Source: Toxotes chatareus
Lineage: Eukaryota; Chordata; Actinopteri; Toxotidae
DNA: 64,000 nucleotides
Assembly (NCBI GenBank): GCA_016801885.1
Contig: CM028888.1
Coordinates: 5,130,501 to 5,194,500, forward strand
Reading direction: 5' to 3'
Part shown: positions 48,337 through 61,300 of the stretch, one piece after another
Numbering within the stretch: the stretch's first letter is position 1
Layout of the letters: each line of letters opens with the position of its first letter
The notes under the pieces: model-generated
Seen by the model: the letters and a program-made list of their open reading frames with translations, nothing else
The model's database searches: none
Told to the model about the DNA's origin: nothing
Position numbers and translations under genes: made by a program

Positions 48337-48410
48337 CACGTGATATTCGCAGGGTACGAACATTAAGTTCATGTCAGCAAATGAGTCTCCACCAGAGGGC
48401 GCCACGTGAC
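48337..48410. promoter_or_regulatory. two CACGTGA E-boxes in copy 2
   Basis: CACGTGA at 48337-48343 and CACGTGAC at 48403-48410, ideal MITF/TFE/USF-type sites. The copy 1 equivalents are CATGTGA and the non-E-box GCATGAC. Confidence 0.4.
48389..48402 (+). promoter_or_regulatory. CTCF-type motif, copy 2
   Basis: CCACCAGAGGGCGC, same orientation as copy 1 and about 2 kb away; 3.4 kb upstream of tyr, 1.2 kb ahead of the grm5 start codon. Confidence 0.55.
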
Positions 48411-48618
48411 TATTTCAGATGTCATTCTGTTTCAGTAAATGACAGCTCACCAGGGCTACTTTCTCTCTGTCTGCCCAGGCAACTAGAAAAAAAAACATAA
48501 ACATAATTATATACTAAGAAATTAATTCATTTGGTGGAAATGCATCACACATCTTACCCTACAAAATGTTCACATCATGCACTCTCAAATGTTATCTCGT
48601 TGTGAGCCTCCTGGATCG

Positions 48619-48692
48619 AACAATTTGGGGTCAATAGGAACTTCAAGTGCAAGAGAAAGAGGCTCTCACATTCGCGACTAACCGGCATATCG
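48619..48692. repeat. short direct repeat R, right copy
   Basis: Near-identical to 47793-47864, starting AATTTGGGGTCAATAGGAA. Lies just right of duplicated block copy 2. Confidence 0.85.
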
Positions 48693-48899
48693 CCCACAAA
48701 TTAGCGATGACTTTCCGTAATGAACACAACTGTTGTTGCTTAAACAAGCTATTATTATGATGATATTAATTCTTACCCGTTATTCCGTATTTGCTTACTT
48801 ACGCGTTTGTTTACTTCTGTCTTTTCTCATGTTAAACATGCGTCTCTGTGGCTCGCCTCCCGGTGCTTTCCACAGTTGTGCCTATTTAGTCACTGTTGA

Positions 48900-49146
48900 T
48901 GCTCCATGCTTTCCTCTGTTTTGGAGTAGGAGGAGGAGGAGGTGGAGGAGAAGGAGGGGGAGCCGTCGCCGTGCGTCAGTAAGTCAAACATGTTCCAATA
49001 ACAGGCTATATTATCTGCTGCTATTTGCAGTTTGCTGTAGCCAGGCTGAGCTTGAGCAGAAACCTGCAGCGCTTTTCTTGCCGCTCTTCTGTGATGGAAA
49101 CGGGCTCAAAAGGAATGGCATCTGCATGGCAGCTGGAAGAAAAGAG
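48900..49146 (+). other. grm5: possible grm5 5'-UTR exon/promoter region
   Basis: A purine-rich (GGA)n-like stretch and CpG-containing sequence end at a donor AAAGAG|GTAGGA (49147). It would splice to the acceptor at 49508. An alternative donor, GTCA|GTAAGT, lies at 48979. No coding content; speculative. Confidence 0.35.
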
Positions 49147-49592
49147 GTAGGATGAAGTTGTCTGTTAGTTTGGGTATGTGGAGCGCACAATAATGATTTA
49201 ATTCTTAAATACGGAGGAGATGAGTGAGTTTTACATAGTTTGTTAACACTTCATTGGACCACCAGCCTGTAAATCAGTTTTACCTGAGTTGCGTGATTCA
49301 CCTACAACATCCTCTCAGCATCAGGCACAGCAGCTTGATGTCATTTTTGATTGTGATTTGTCAATGAATTGTCAAACCTGCTTTCCTTTTTTCCAATATT
49401 CAAAATATTTTATCACTGTATATGTATGCTGACTTGCCTGAAAAAGACTTCTTAGTGTATTGTCTGTTAAACAACATATACGGGGCTAATTTACTTACTT
49501 TTCATCAGGAATCCAACCCTTACCCCTGACAGTACACGCAGCACTCCAAAGACAACCCATTCCTCAGAACCTGAGCTCTAAGAGAACAGAGA

Positions 49593-49820
49593 ATGGCTGG
49601 AGGTAGAAGGAAGAACACAGGAACAGGGAATAGACCAGGGTTATATGTGAGGTTGCTGGCAGTGAGCGTGTTACTGGGAGCTGATCTGAGCTGGCTGGGC
49701 CTGAAAGACGGGGTTGGGGTCAGCGCCCAGAACAATGAGAGAAGAGTATTGGCACATATCCCTGGTGACATCATCATAGGAGCCCTGTTCTCTGTCCACC
49801 ACCAACCACCTGCAGACAAG
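49593..49820 (+). CDS. grm5: grm5 coding exon 1
   Basis: 76 codons, donor AAG|GTATAT, phase 0. Acceptor TTTTCATCAG at 49508 places 84 nt of 5' UTR in the exon. The signal peptide has an unusually long basic N-region (MAGGRRKNTGTGNRPG) before LLAVSVLLGA; then ERRVLAHIPGDIIIGALFSV. Confidence 0.9.
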
Positions 49821-52800
49821 GTATATGCTGCATGTGTTTATGTGTGTGTGATCATTTTCTCTATGTGTGTGTACTTTATAAATGTAATCCAGTTGTGTTA
49901 CATTTTGCTCAGGTCCACGAGCGAAAGTGTGGTGCGGTGCGTGAGCAGTATGGGATTCAGAGAGTTGAGGCCATGATGCACACTCTGGATCGAATTAATG
50001 CAGACCCCACTATCCTCCCGAATATCACCCTGGGCTGTGAGATCAGGTCAGAAACCAAACACAAGACTTCTAACTTTGTTCTTATATAGTTCTTATGCAG
50101 AGGACCACGTCTCGACACAGAGAAGAAGAGTTGTGATACAAATGAAGGACTAATTTGCAATCAGACTGTGACTCAATTGTTCGTCTGAGAGACACACAAC
50201 AACAAAGCACTTCTTACACAGAACAGCATGTTTTAAAGACAGTAATCTTTTCCAGTTTAAACATACAACATAGAACACTCAGGAAGGAATGATACCCAGA
50301 GGTTTGGTCACTCTTTTAACACACCACATATAAAGGCTTCATATAGGCAGGAATCAAATCAACTAGCAGTCTCACAAACAACCAGAACATCTGCCTGAAT
50401 TTAACAGAGCTCTTAGGTATCATCTGAACGTACTGATTACTGGACAATCATCACAAATGACGTGACATTTTTTGAGTTCTGCTTTCTACGGCTTTTAATG
50501 TAGTGTAAAAAAGAAAATCACTGTGGCAAGGTCTGTTATATAAAATGCAATATACTTTTATTCAGTTTCCAATGATTCAAGAAAAGTGAAGGTCTCTAAA
50601 GAGTTGAAAAAAAATCTGTGATTGCTGGCACATCTGGGTCCAACGTTCTATAATGACAAGGATCTTCACCATTTGGACCCTAATGAGACACAATAAGGCA
50701 AAGACAGGTGGTATTTTTAGCCTTTAATGGAGTCAATTTAATGAGAAGAGGGTCTGGGAGTAAATGGGGGAGAGATTATTAGGCAGCAGAGGAGGACAGA
50801 TTGGAGACTTAGAGTAGCAGGCAAACTTCCACTGAGGGAGGCTGGCTATGGACTAAAGAATGTAGATAGTTATGTAAACCAGAGAAGCAGGTATCCACTT
50901 ACAATAACCTACAGTAAATCAGAATTTCAGGCACTAACAAAGGTTGGCGGGAGAGATCCTTTGATAAAAATCAGAGGATGGGTTTTGATTTTTTTTTTTT
51001 TTCGAATGTGAGCTACAACAGTTCTTCTTTTCAAAACAACAATGTGAACTCAATATTTCTACGCCAGGGACTCATGCTGGCACTCTGCGGTGGCACTGGA
51101 GCAGAGCATTGAGTTCATTCGGGACACTCTAGTGTCCAGCGAGGAGGAGGAGAGCCAGGGCAGATGTACTGTGGAGGCAGGGAGCATGCTGCTCCAGGGG
51201 AAGAAGCCCATTGTGGGTCTCATTGGACCAGGATCCAGTTCTGTGGCCATCCAGGTGCAGAATCTGCTCCAGCTCTTCAACATCCCACAGATTGCCTACT
51301 CAGCCACTAGCATGGATCTCAGTGACAAGGTGAGACCAGTTAACAAAAACACTGTGTGTTTTTATTCTTTCTAGGTAATAACTGGTTTTGGGTTTGATGA
51401 AAATCAACTTTAAGAGACTCGATATCTGCTGTTTATTTTACAAAATCTTGTAGATATATTCTCTGACAATAATGCAACTATGATTACAATAAAAGCCGAC
51501 ATGACGGCAAGGATTATTAAACCCAGTTTGCCTTAAATCGCCTGAAACTGTACAGCGAATTTACATGGAATGGGGTTTATAATTGGGGCTCTTATGGATG
51601 CACGTGTAACTGGTAGACAGGCTGTCAAATGAAAGCATGCCAAGTACACTGCCTGACTTCTGAACATGTAAATTCCTTCCAACAGAGTCTGTATAAATAT
51701 TTCATGAGGGTAGTGCCGTCAGATATGCAACAGGCCAGAGCCATGGTGGACATTGTCAAGAGATACAACTGGAGCTACGTGTCCGCAATACACACAGAGG
51801 GTAAGACTGTGTGTGTGTGTGTTTGCCTGTGCTTGCCTCAGTTCTTGGTTTCATTAGTTTTTGAGTTTTCCATCTGAAGGGGCAGCAAAGAGGCTGTTGT
51901 CCTGTGTGGACAGTGTGATGGATGGCTATAATACAAAAGTACAATTACTTTATTTTACTTTTTTCTTGCTTTGCTTTTTTATTACCATAAGTAAATTTGT
52001 CATATTTTATAGTGGAGATATGAGGCTGATCGCCAACTCTTACTTCAAAGCAACCGTTGTCCCCTGCTGTGAACATCTAGGCAATATCAATACACAGGGT
52101 TATCACAACTTCAAAAGAAGCAGCCCCTGAATCACTAATCCCACCTATTCAGAAACAAAACACATGGTATTGGCATCACTCAGTGTCAGCCTAAATGCTC
52201 CATAATGTTCCCATCATTTTACTGCGTCTATTTTAACCTCTTAGTGGCTCAAGGCCATTATGTTTTTGAAATAAATCCCTCTTGATAAGAATAAGTGCTA
52301 AATCCTGACTGGATCATTCCAGTTTATTCCAAAAAATACCAAACCATTACAGAGGAAAAAAAAGGCCTTTTGCATGCCAAATGTCCTTTTGTTGGATAAA
52401 ACCTCATGTCATATGTATCTCTTATTATAAAAAAAGACCTTAATTTTAACGGTTGTGTTGCAAAATCTCTTGCTTGTATTTTTGAAGTCCAGTATGCAGT
52501 GGGATGTTTTACACACATGCTTGATTTATTGACTGTGACACTACTGAGACACTCATATATGAGTTTGCTAACTACTTATAAGAAAACTGAACACATCAAA
52601 CATTCTGTGCAAAATTATCCAGCATTAAATGTGCTTAAGGTTTTATGTCAGACTCTGTTTTTGGGTTTCTAATTTCTGTGAATGGTTAGAAATATATTGC
52701 ACATCCTTGGTAGTCCAACGACAATTATAATACCCTTGCTGTCAAATGCAGGTGCACCCTGCTTGTTATGCTGCATGTCATTTGCATAAACTAAGTACAG

Positions 52801-55353
52801 TAGTTGTGACCCAGGATGTGATATTAATTTTCCCAAAAAATCCAATACAAAACACTGTTTGGAAAAATAATCAGTACAGATACAAGTGGTATATTTTTAA
52901 AGACATCTCAAGAACAGACATAAAAATTCTATATTTACTGTAGCTCCGGAGGTTACTGTTGTGGTTATGAAACAGTTTACTGCTTAGCCTACTTTCCTTT
53001 ACATTTTGCCTGTTCCTGCAGGCAACAAACTAATTCTTATTAGCAAAGTTGGCGATATAGAAGGTAAAAAGGAGAGTTAGAAAGAGAGGAAAGAAATATT
53101 CATTCATTTTCTACCATTTAATCCGTCAGGGTCGCAGGGGAGCTGGAGCCTATCCCAGCTGACTATGGGTGAGAGGCGGGGTACACCCTGGACTGGTCGC
53201 CATTCAATCGCAGGGCTGGAAAGAAATATTAAAGAATAAAATAAAAATAATTAAAGAAATGCAATAAAATCATTGTGATCATTTGTAACATTAACAGTTA
53301 AATCGAGGTGAAAATGGAGTTTGAAAAATGAAAGGTTGTGTTATCACTCATGGAGACATGCCACATATGGGAGTAAAACTCACACGTAGTAATGAAAAGG
53401 ATGCCTCAAACAGTGTCGTGCCCAGAGTGAGAGTACACTTGCAAAGCAACAGAAACTAGGTGACCTCATTTCCAGCAAAAACAGGGAAGTCCAACCCCTC
53501 ACAGCTCCCATAACAGGGACAAAAATGATCAGGCTCTCAAGTGTTGTGCTGCATTACGCCAACGTATTTCATTGTCAACACTCTGTTGTGTGCGTTCTGG
53601 ATGTGTATTATCACAAGATGACACAAGAGCATTTGCACAGGAGCGAAAGTGTGAGGAAGGAAACCACCAAACAAATGTTTGCACAACGTAGCAATGTGAA
53701 CAAAGTATACTGGAATAGCAGGTTTAGATATTTAGCAACTGCCAAATATCTAAACTGTTTTGTTTAAGGGTCTTGGTGAGCTGAAGATTTTTCTTTTCAC
53801 GGTCTAATCTTTTCAGTTTGTTAGCGTTAATTAGGTGACAAAATCCAGTGTTTGTTTGTGCAGTATTTCGTGTATACAAACACCATTCCATTCGCGTGGT
53901 CTCATCTATAGGTAATTATGGAGAGAGCGGCATGGAGGCATTTAAGGACATGGCAGCAAAGGAGGGAATCTGCATCGCCCACTCTGACAAGATATACAGC
54001 AACGCAGGGGAACAGAGCTTTGATAAGCTGTTGCAGAAACTACGAGGCCACCTGCCTAAAGCCAGGGTGGTGGCCTGCTTCTGTGAGGGCATGACGGTCC
54101 GGGGCATCCTGATGGCCATGAGACGACAGCGCCTGGTGGGAGAGTTTCTGCTGGTTGGAAGGTGAGTGGTGAACTGTGGTATGTAGAATTGTAAGTGTAT
54201 TTCTTACCCACTGGGATTTTTGCTTTTATTAGAGGCTAAAGAAATTGACTGATATATTTGTTTGCTTCAGATTTCTTAGTGTTGTGCATTAATTTTCAAT
54301 CCAGACTTTCTTCAGGTGTCCAGCATCATCAGACAAGATGTGTTTGTTGTCACTGGGACCATCTTTGTCCTCTCATCATCATCGTCATTATCATCTTCAT
54401 CGCATCCATCAACTTCATGGTGGTCAAGGTATTTTTTAATGAACTGATCTTTAAACACATGACAGTGGCACTATACCATAAACTTTTATGAGACTATCAA
54501 GGTCCACATTTTCAAATCAGATGTACTTGATTCTATTTTTACATTTGGCCTGTTTCAATGCACTTGTTACTATTACTGAGAAAGGCTAATCGAGCCTGCT
54601 CTGTTTTTGTTTACCATTCATTAACTCAGATGTTTTATCTGGAGCAGCAGGGTGTCGTTTGCAAGACCATACTTCAGTTAGAAAACTCATTATTTAGGCA
54701 TGCAAGTGGGGGAGTGAATCCCCCCCAAAGAAAGTGCTTGAACAGAACACTCAAGCCCTAAAATCTGAAGCTCCATATGGAGAAATATAAATGAAGATAC
54801 AAGTAAACAAATCAAATCAATTTTGAATAGTATTATTTAACAGCAAGAGTAAAGAAGAAGAAAATTAGGTATTGTCATGATCAGCCCCAACAGGGGGCTG
54901 TTTTGAACTCTTTCTTGACCGTCCGGTTTTGGACTGTAGTGGTAGTGGTCTTTGTTTGGATCAGCCCTTGGTTAGTGTTGAATTTTTGTAGATTACGTTA
55001 TGGGAAGTTTTCTCAGGGAAATGTTACCTCTTCAAATTTTGTATACTGAATATTAGCTCATTCATTGGTTAATTTAGGCAGAGAAAATGTTAAAGTTTGG
55101 GCTTACGGTGGAGGAGGGAAAGTATGCAATAAAAAAAAAAAACAGAGGAAGGGAAAAAAATAAGCGGGAAAGAGGAGGTTGATTTAGCAGGAGGTTTCAC
55201 TCTCACCAAGAATAACATGTTTTATTTTAAGGTTTAGCTCTCTGGCTCACTCTCATCTCTGGTGTTCTATAAATGCCTTTCCTCATTAGGAGCCACATAT
55301 GTAGGCTGTCGCTCAAATCTGACAGCAGGAAACATAAAATAACCTTGAACTAC

Positions 55354-55384
<31 letters not shown>

Positions 55385-58300
55385 TTACGCAACGAGCTTC
55401 TAGTTGTGGTGTTGTCTGCTCATTATTGAAAAATAATAATTTGTTAAGATGATTCTCCTTGCTGTTTTAGTTTTGAGGGTAATTAGATTTGAGACGTAGC
55501 TGCTGTTGAGGCGGCACATTCATGTCTCATTCTGCACATGCATTCATGCGATGAATATGAATATGCACTATTGTGTGTGTGTCCAGTTAAGAGTTCTGTC
55601 CTTACATGTCTTTGACCTCACTTTGTTGGTTTCATCCCTCTTCTTGTTATTAGTCCACTTAGTTACCTGCACAAACCATCCTTTTCATGGCAGCCTGGAG
55701 GATTTGTCACCAGGTTTGTGAGTGTGTGCAGTGCATTCTTAGGTTCCATTTATAGAAAGAGAGAGGGACTGAGGACTGAGGGAGCAGATGATATTTTTGT
55801 TTGTTTTTTTGCCAGCACTGTTAAGACTATTGTGAACTGTTGTTTCCAAGCCACTGTCAGTCTTCAGCTTGTTTGTGTAGAAATCAGTGGAGAGATGAAA
55901 AGTGCTGTACAAATCACTATAGTGTAGAATTAAGATACGCCATGAGACTTACTTTTTGATATGTGGGGCAAAGACTGAAGTCTCAACAACTATTAAATGG
56001 ATTTCAATGAAATAATGTACAGACATTCATGGTTCCCAGAAGATGAATCCTACTGACTTTGCTGACTTTCCCCCAGATTTGTTGTTAAAGATTTGTTTGT
56101 ATGTGTACTAAACACCTCTGATATACATCCATATACCTGCCAAACTAATGACATTGCCATGATGCTAAACTAAGATGGTGAACATAGTAAACAATACACC
56201 CACCATGAAGCGGTAGGTTTACATAGCAGAGGAGAAGGCAGACACAAGTGGGAGACTGGAGTGGCACAGTGTTTGATCATCTGATCCATTAATCTGAGTT
56301 TTATTCCAAGTAATTTCCACTGACCTTGGAGTCACAGTTATTATTATGTTGCAGTTGGTTTGGTCTGACACTGCATCCGTTGCTCACTACTTGGCCTGCT
56401 CCGTTATAATCCTCATCTCTACTGTCCCCTCTTTTGGACTTGGGAAGGTATAGACTGCCATATTTATCAAAGTGCAACAGAGTACAAGTGCTCCAACTAC
56501 TTGGAGCTGCCAAGGTTAATAAAGCAACATGAAGCCCCACTGGCTTCCCACCTGGAAATACTGCCGTTTCTACTCATTGGTGCACCCGACTGAGTCGGAA
56601 ACACAGGAACTCAGGTTGTTTAGGTCGTGAGAGTGTTTTTCCTCTTTTCTGTTCAGACTGCTGTTTCACTTTTTCTCTTTTCTCTTGTGTTGTTTAGTTT
56701 CATTTTAGAAATGGACACCTTTCCAGCCTCAAGTTTATAACTGCAGGGTTATAGAGTGCCCACTTAGAAAAGATCTGGCTGGAAAGTTGACTAGTATTGT
56801 GTTCTAAGAGGTGAAATAAGAGCATGATGTATGTATGCGTGTGTATATGTGTGTGTGTGAGCACATGCACGCACACTTGTGTGTGTCTTCAGGCTTGTAG
56901 GTGGTGTAGCAACTCACTGCATACAGCACATTGCCCTCCCAGGTCGATGTGTGGGTTTCAGAGCGCTCGTTCAAGAGTGATTCAAACTATCCAGAGTCAA
57001 AGCCCTCCATGCTTTTCATATCCATTCCTGTCTTTTTTATGCCAGTGTACCATTTCTGTGCTTGCTTCTCTAAGGATGTGTTATGAAATGATCTCCTACC
57101 TCACCCAGAGAACTAGGCATCATGAAAAAATAAAAAATAAAACACCCACACTACTGTTGTATAACTCAAGCTTGGTTAGCGAAGTTTTCAAAAATGACTC
57201 CTTTTGTGAGTTAAAAAGAGAAGCGTGCATTTCTTGTCGTGTCGGTGAGGTGTGCGTGTTTACATGTATGCACGTGTGTGGAGGTGTAATCAACCCTCTA
57301 TCTTTGCTGATTGTAGACGAGTGTCCAGAGGGAGAGATAAAAATAGATGGAGTAGAAACCATTTCAAACAGTTCACTGATGAGGTGGTTTTTTGAGTCCG
57401 AGCCCACAGTGTTTTTGAATAAATAGCAGATCAGATGCGTCTGCAGACGCTGCAGCCTGGTGGTGTTTGTCTGGTGTTTAAAGTTTATTGAGCATCAGGT
57501 GTCTCTCTGTATCTATAATCAGAAGGTGCTGCGCCAAATTCCCTTTCTGTAGGATGAATCTAATAATTAGTAACTTATGCAACATTTCTAAGTTGCAAAT
57601 CAATATAAGCTCTAAGTTTGTCAGAATTAAATGGGCAACATTAACAGACTGGTTCACACACACAGCATATTTCTGCAAAGCAGGGATTCTATCTGCAATT
57701 AGATTTTTGCTCCTGTTGTCAAAGTCAAGCAAATCAATATGCTCTTCATTACTAGAGTGTCTCAATGGACTTCACAGATAATGAGCCTACAGAGGTCTAA
57801 TTAATCAGCAGTCAGACACAAACTTTACAAATAAAGTAATGAGACCATGGAAGTAATGCATCCAAAACAAAGCATTCAGCACAAAACAGCATGTTGAAAA
57901 GAAAAGACATAACAGGCATCTCTATCCCAACTAGCCAAGTTCTCCCAGCACCATCATCTTGTGATCCCTGGAGATTTATCACAAGTTATCTTTGCACATG
58001 AACATAATTTTAAAAAGTCACTTCGCAAGTCTTCAACTTGGATAGGTGAGCAAATGCTTTTTATTTTTATCACCCAGTGAGTCTTGTGTTGGTGCATCTG
58101 AGTCATCATGATAAATTTTTATTCTACTGTAACTCTCTGCAGAGCAGGCTTTAGGTTTGTTTCGCAAGGCACCACCTGCCACCTTCAATCTGTGCAACAG
58201 TGGTCTAAGAAATAGTCATAAGCACCAACTACAGCTTATTACAGCAGGCCACATAAAAAATCCACTGACATTATAGACAGTGTTTTTTATTTATTTATTT

Positions 58301-61300
58301 TTTAGAATAAAATCATTACAGAAAACATATAGTATTCTGTTGTACACTAATACTTCATTTAATTTTAGTCACACAATTTTAGACACTCCTTTTGATGGTG
58401 AAATTTGGGTGTAATTGCGAACCAGGTTCAAGGTTAAGGCCTAGTGTATGAACACAGTGTTGGTTAGGAGGTGTCTTCTGTGTCGGGTCTCCCTTGTAAT
58501 GGCCAGTGCAAGCTGTGGCTTTTTATCATTGCTATGTCTGGCATTGTGTCAGGTTTACAAGCTGTTCCTTACACATAACAGACAACAATAAGTTTTCCAC
58601 AAGTCTTGCGGAGGTGACAGTGTTGTCTTAACAGTCAAATGCTTGTGTGGGTTGCAATATTGAGCAACAGTTTCCAAGATGCTAAGAATATATTTTATAT
58701 ACCGAATGGTTTCATCATAAGGTTTAGAAAGCTCTTCTACAGCAAAACATGTGTACCATATGTCTGCTATAGTTGTTCTATTATTCGCATGAATGCCTGT
58801 ACTTACTGTATCTCAGCACTTGAATGAATTAATCAACAGCTTTAGGGAAAGCAAAAAAATCTATGGGTCAGCAAGATGAAAATAAATTACACGTTTCTTT
58901 TTGGGACCAGTCCTTACTGTAACTAATAACCCGCTGTACCTTTGTCTGGCTCTACCTTTCTCCTCCTCCTATCCAGTGATGGCTGGGCAGACAGGTACGA
59001 CGTCACTGATGGATATCAGAAGGAGGCAGCAGGTGGAATCACCATAAAGCTAAAGTCTGCATATGTGACCTGGTTTGATGATTATTACCTGAACTTGAGG
59101 CCTGATGCCAACCTGAGGAACCCCTGGTTCCCTGAGTTCTGGCAGCACCGATTCCAGTGCCGGTTGAGGGGACATCCGCAGGAGAGCACCATGTACAACC
59201 GCACCTGCACCTGTTAGTACAAAACACAAAAATCATGTTCCATGCTCCTCTCTACACTCTTTTCACTGGTCATCTAGGGTTAGGTGTTAAATTTAAAAAG
59301 ATTTAAAAGTTTTAATCTTCAGTTTAGATTACAGGGATTACGTTGATTGGGTTTCTCCTAATGAGCAGGTCTCTGTCCTCCACAGGGAGAGAGTCTCTGC
59401 GCCATCAGTATGCCCAAGACACCAAGATGGGCTTTGTCATAAATGCCATCTATTCCATGGCTTATGGCCTACATGCCATGCAGCAAACCCTCTGTCCAGG
59501 ATATAAGGTGGGATAGTGAAAGCACATTTGTGTGCTTTCACATTGGGCATGACAGTATTGATTGTGTTTGCTTTTCCCCAGGGTTTGTGTGAGAACATGC
59601 GGCCCATCGATGGCCGCAAGCTGCTGGATTTCCTGATGAGAACCAATTTTACTGGCGTATCCGGGGAGATCATCCACTTTGACCAGAACGGAGATTCACC
59701 TGGCAGGTAAGGATTATGATGGGGAGGTAAAAAAGGAAAGGGGGAGGGAGTGAAGAGGAAGACTGATACATTAAAGGTGTGCATATGCTGTTTCATGCAT
59801 GTGCCTCAGGTATGAAATCATGAACTTCAAGCGCATAGGCGAGGATGAGTATGCTTACATCCACGTGGGAAGCTGGGATCAGGGGGGCCTAAAGATGAAC
59901 GAGGAGGAGATCTGGAGTAACAACAGTGACATCATCCAGTCAGTCTGCTCTGAGCCCTGCCAGAAGGCACAGATCAAGGTATGCACTACTCCAATGCACA
60001 AAATTTATCTCAGAGTTGAGATAGACACCAAACCAAAACACGTGGTTTCATACTCCAGAGAATTTATCATAGTTTTACTCAAGAAAGCTGCCAAGCAAGA
60101 CCCACACAGCAGCCTTACATGGATCCCACAGGATTACAATCTAAGAAATGGGTCCAATCAGATCCTTGAGTACCCCACCGGGGACTCTTTGTTCAGGCTT
60201 TAATCATCTCCCATCTGGGCTTCGCTAACTCCCTTTAGCCTCTCCAAATCATGGAGAATCATGCAGTCTGCCTCCTCTATATCGTCCCAAAAGTCTCTAA
60301 CATTTAAAATCTCCCCACACACTCTGCCCCGACTCCCTGTAAAGTGGCAACTTGAAGGGAATTCAAAGCTCCAGTCTCATGCATACGTTTTTTGGGAGAT
60401 CTGCATGCCCGTACCTACAGGCCTTACACCCCAACCCACGTCCCTAGCTTTGGCTCTACCACCTGCTTGGCTCTCTCTCTGACCCGTGCTGACCTTTTCA
60501 GCGTCTCCACTCTGTTCCCCCTTAACTCAATCAGAGCAGATAGGAGTCTGTACTGTAATGTGTGTATTAATAATACACAATGTAAAATTACATTTTGCAA
60601 GTAAAGTTTACCCTCATAAATTTTCCAAGTTGCAGCACCCAGCGGAGCCCCAGGCAAACATGTAAACTCTATTCAGAAATGACAGTTTGAGATTTGAACA
60701 CTGAACCTTCTCTATGTGAAGTAACTAACCACTGACCCACCACTTTCCATAGTTCATTTTCTCCTGTACTTCTACACTGAAGGGCGGCTAAGGCCACAAT
60801 ACTTTTTCAGTACTTTTAAATGATAATTCTATACATCCCTTTCTTCTTTAGATCCCCTGATGAAGAAATCCTCATTTCCTTGCCCCACAGGGCAGTCTGA
60901 GTGTAAGATTAGCTACAGAAAAGTGCCACTGGAGCTTTGAGACCTTTCTGCCCTTTCATATATTGGCATGTGTGTTTCCAGGTGATCCGTAAAGGAGAGG
61001 TGAGCTGCTGTTGGACCTGCACTCCCTGCAAGGAGAATGAGTTTGTTTTTGATGAGTACACTTGTCGAGCCTGTGTTCTGGGCTCCTGGCCTACAGATGA
61101 CCTCACTGGTAAACATACTTTACTTACGTCTCTGTTACTTAAAAATACAAGATTTCCAAACAGGCCAGAAGAGCCTGAAATCTGGGTCACACACGGATGG
61201 TGCACCCAAAATCTCCTTTCATCTTATGTTCCACACAGACCACAAACACTCTAAACTGAGACACACTCTACTACACAGACATCAACACAAATACTCATGT

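Larger units (their letters stand above)
47862..48609. repeat. duplicated intergenic block, copy 2
   Basis: About 750 bp, matching copy 1 from GGCCACCCACAAATAAAC to ATGTTATCTCGTTGTGAGCC with scattered substitutions and short deletions. The CTCF-type core is kept (48389-48402). Two E-boxes read CACGTG here. Confidence 0.9.

Noticed and set aside
54258..54491. Possible extra grm5 exon after exon 5
   Set aside because: The donor at 54162 joins in phase to the exon at 58977 with the conserved GSDGWADRYD junction, and this frame matches nothing in the receptor.
56824..57426. 200-codon open frame in grm5 intron 5
   Set aside because: Low-complexity start (VCVCICVCV from a TG repeat), no conserved motif, no matching splice context with grm5 exons.
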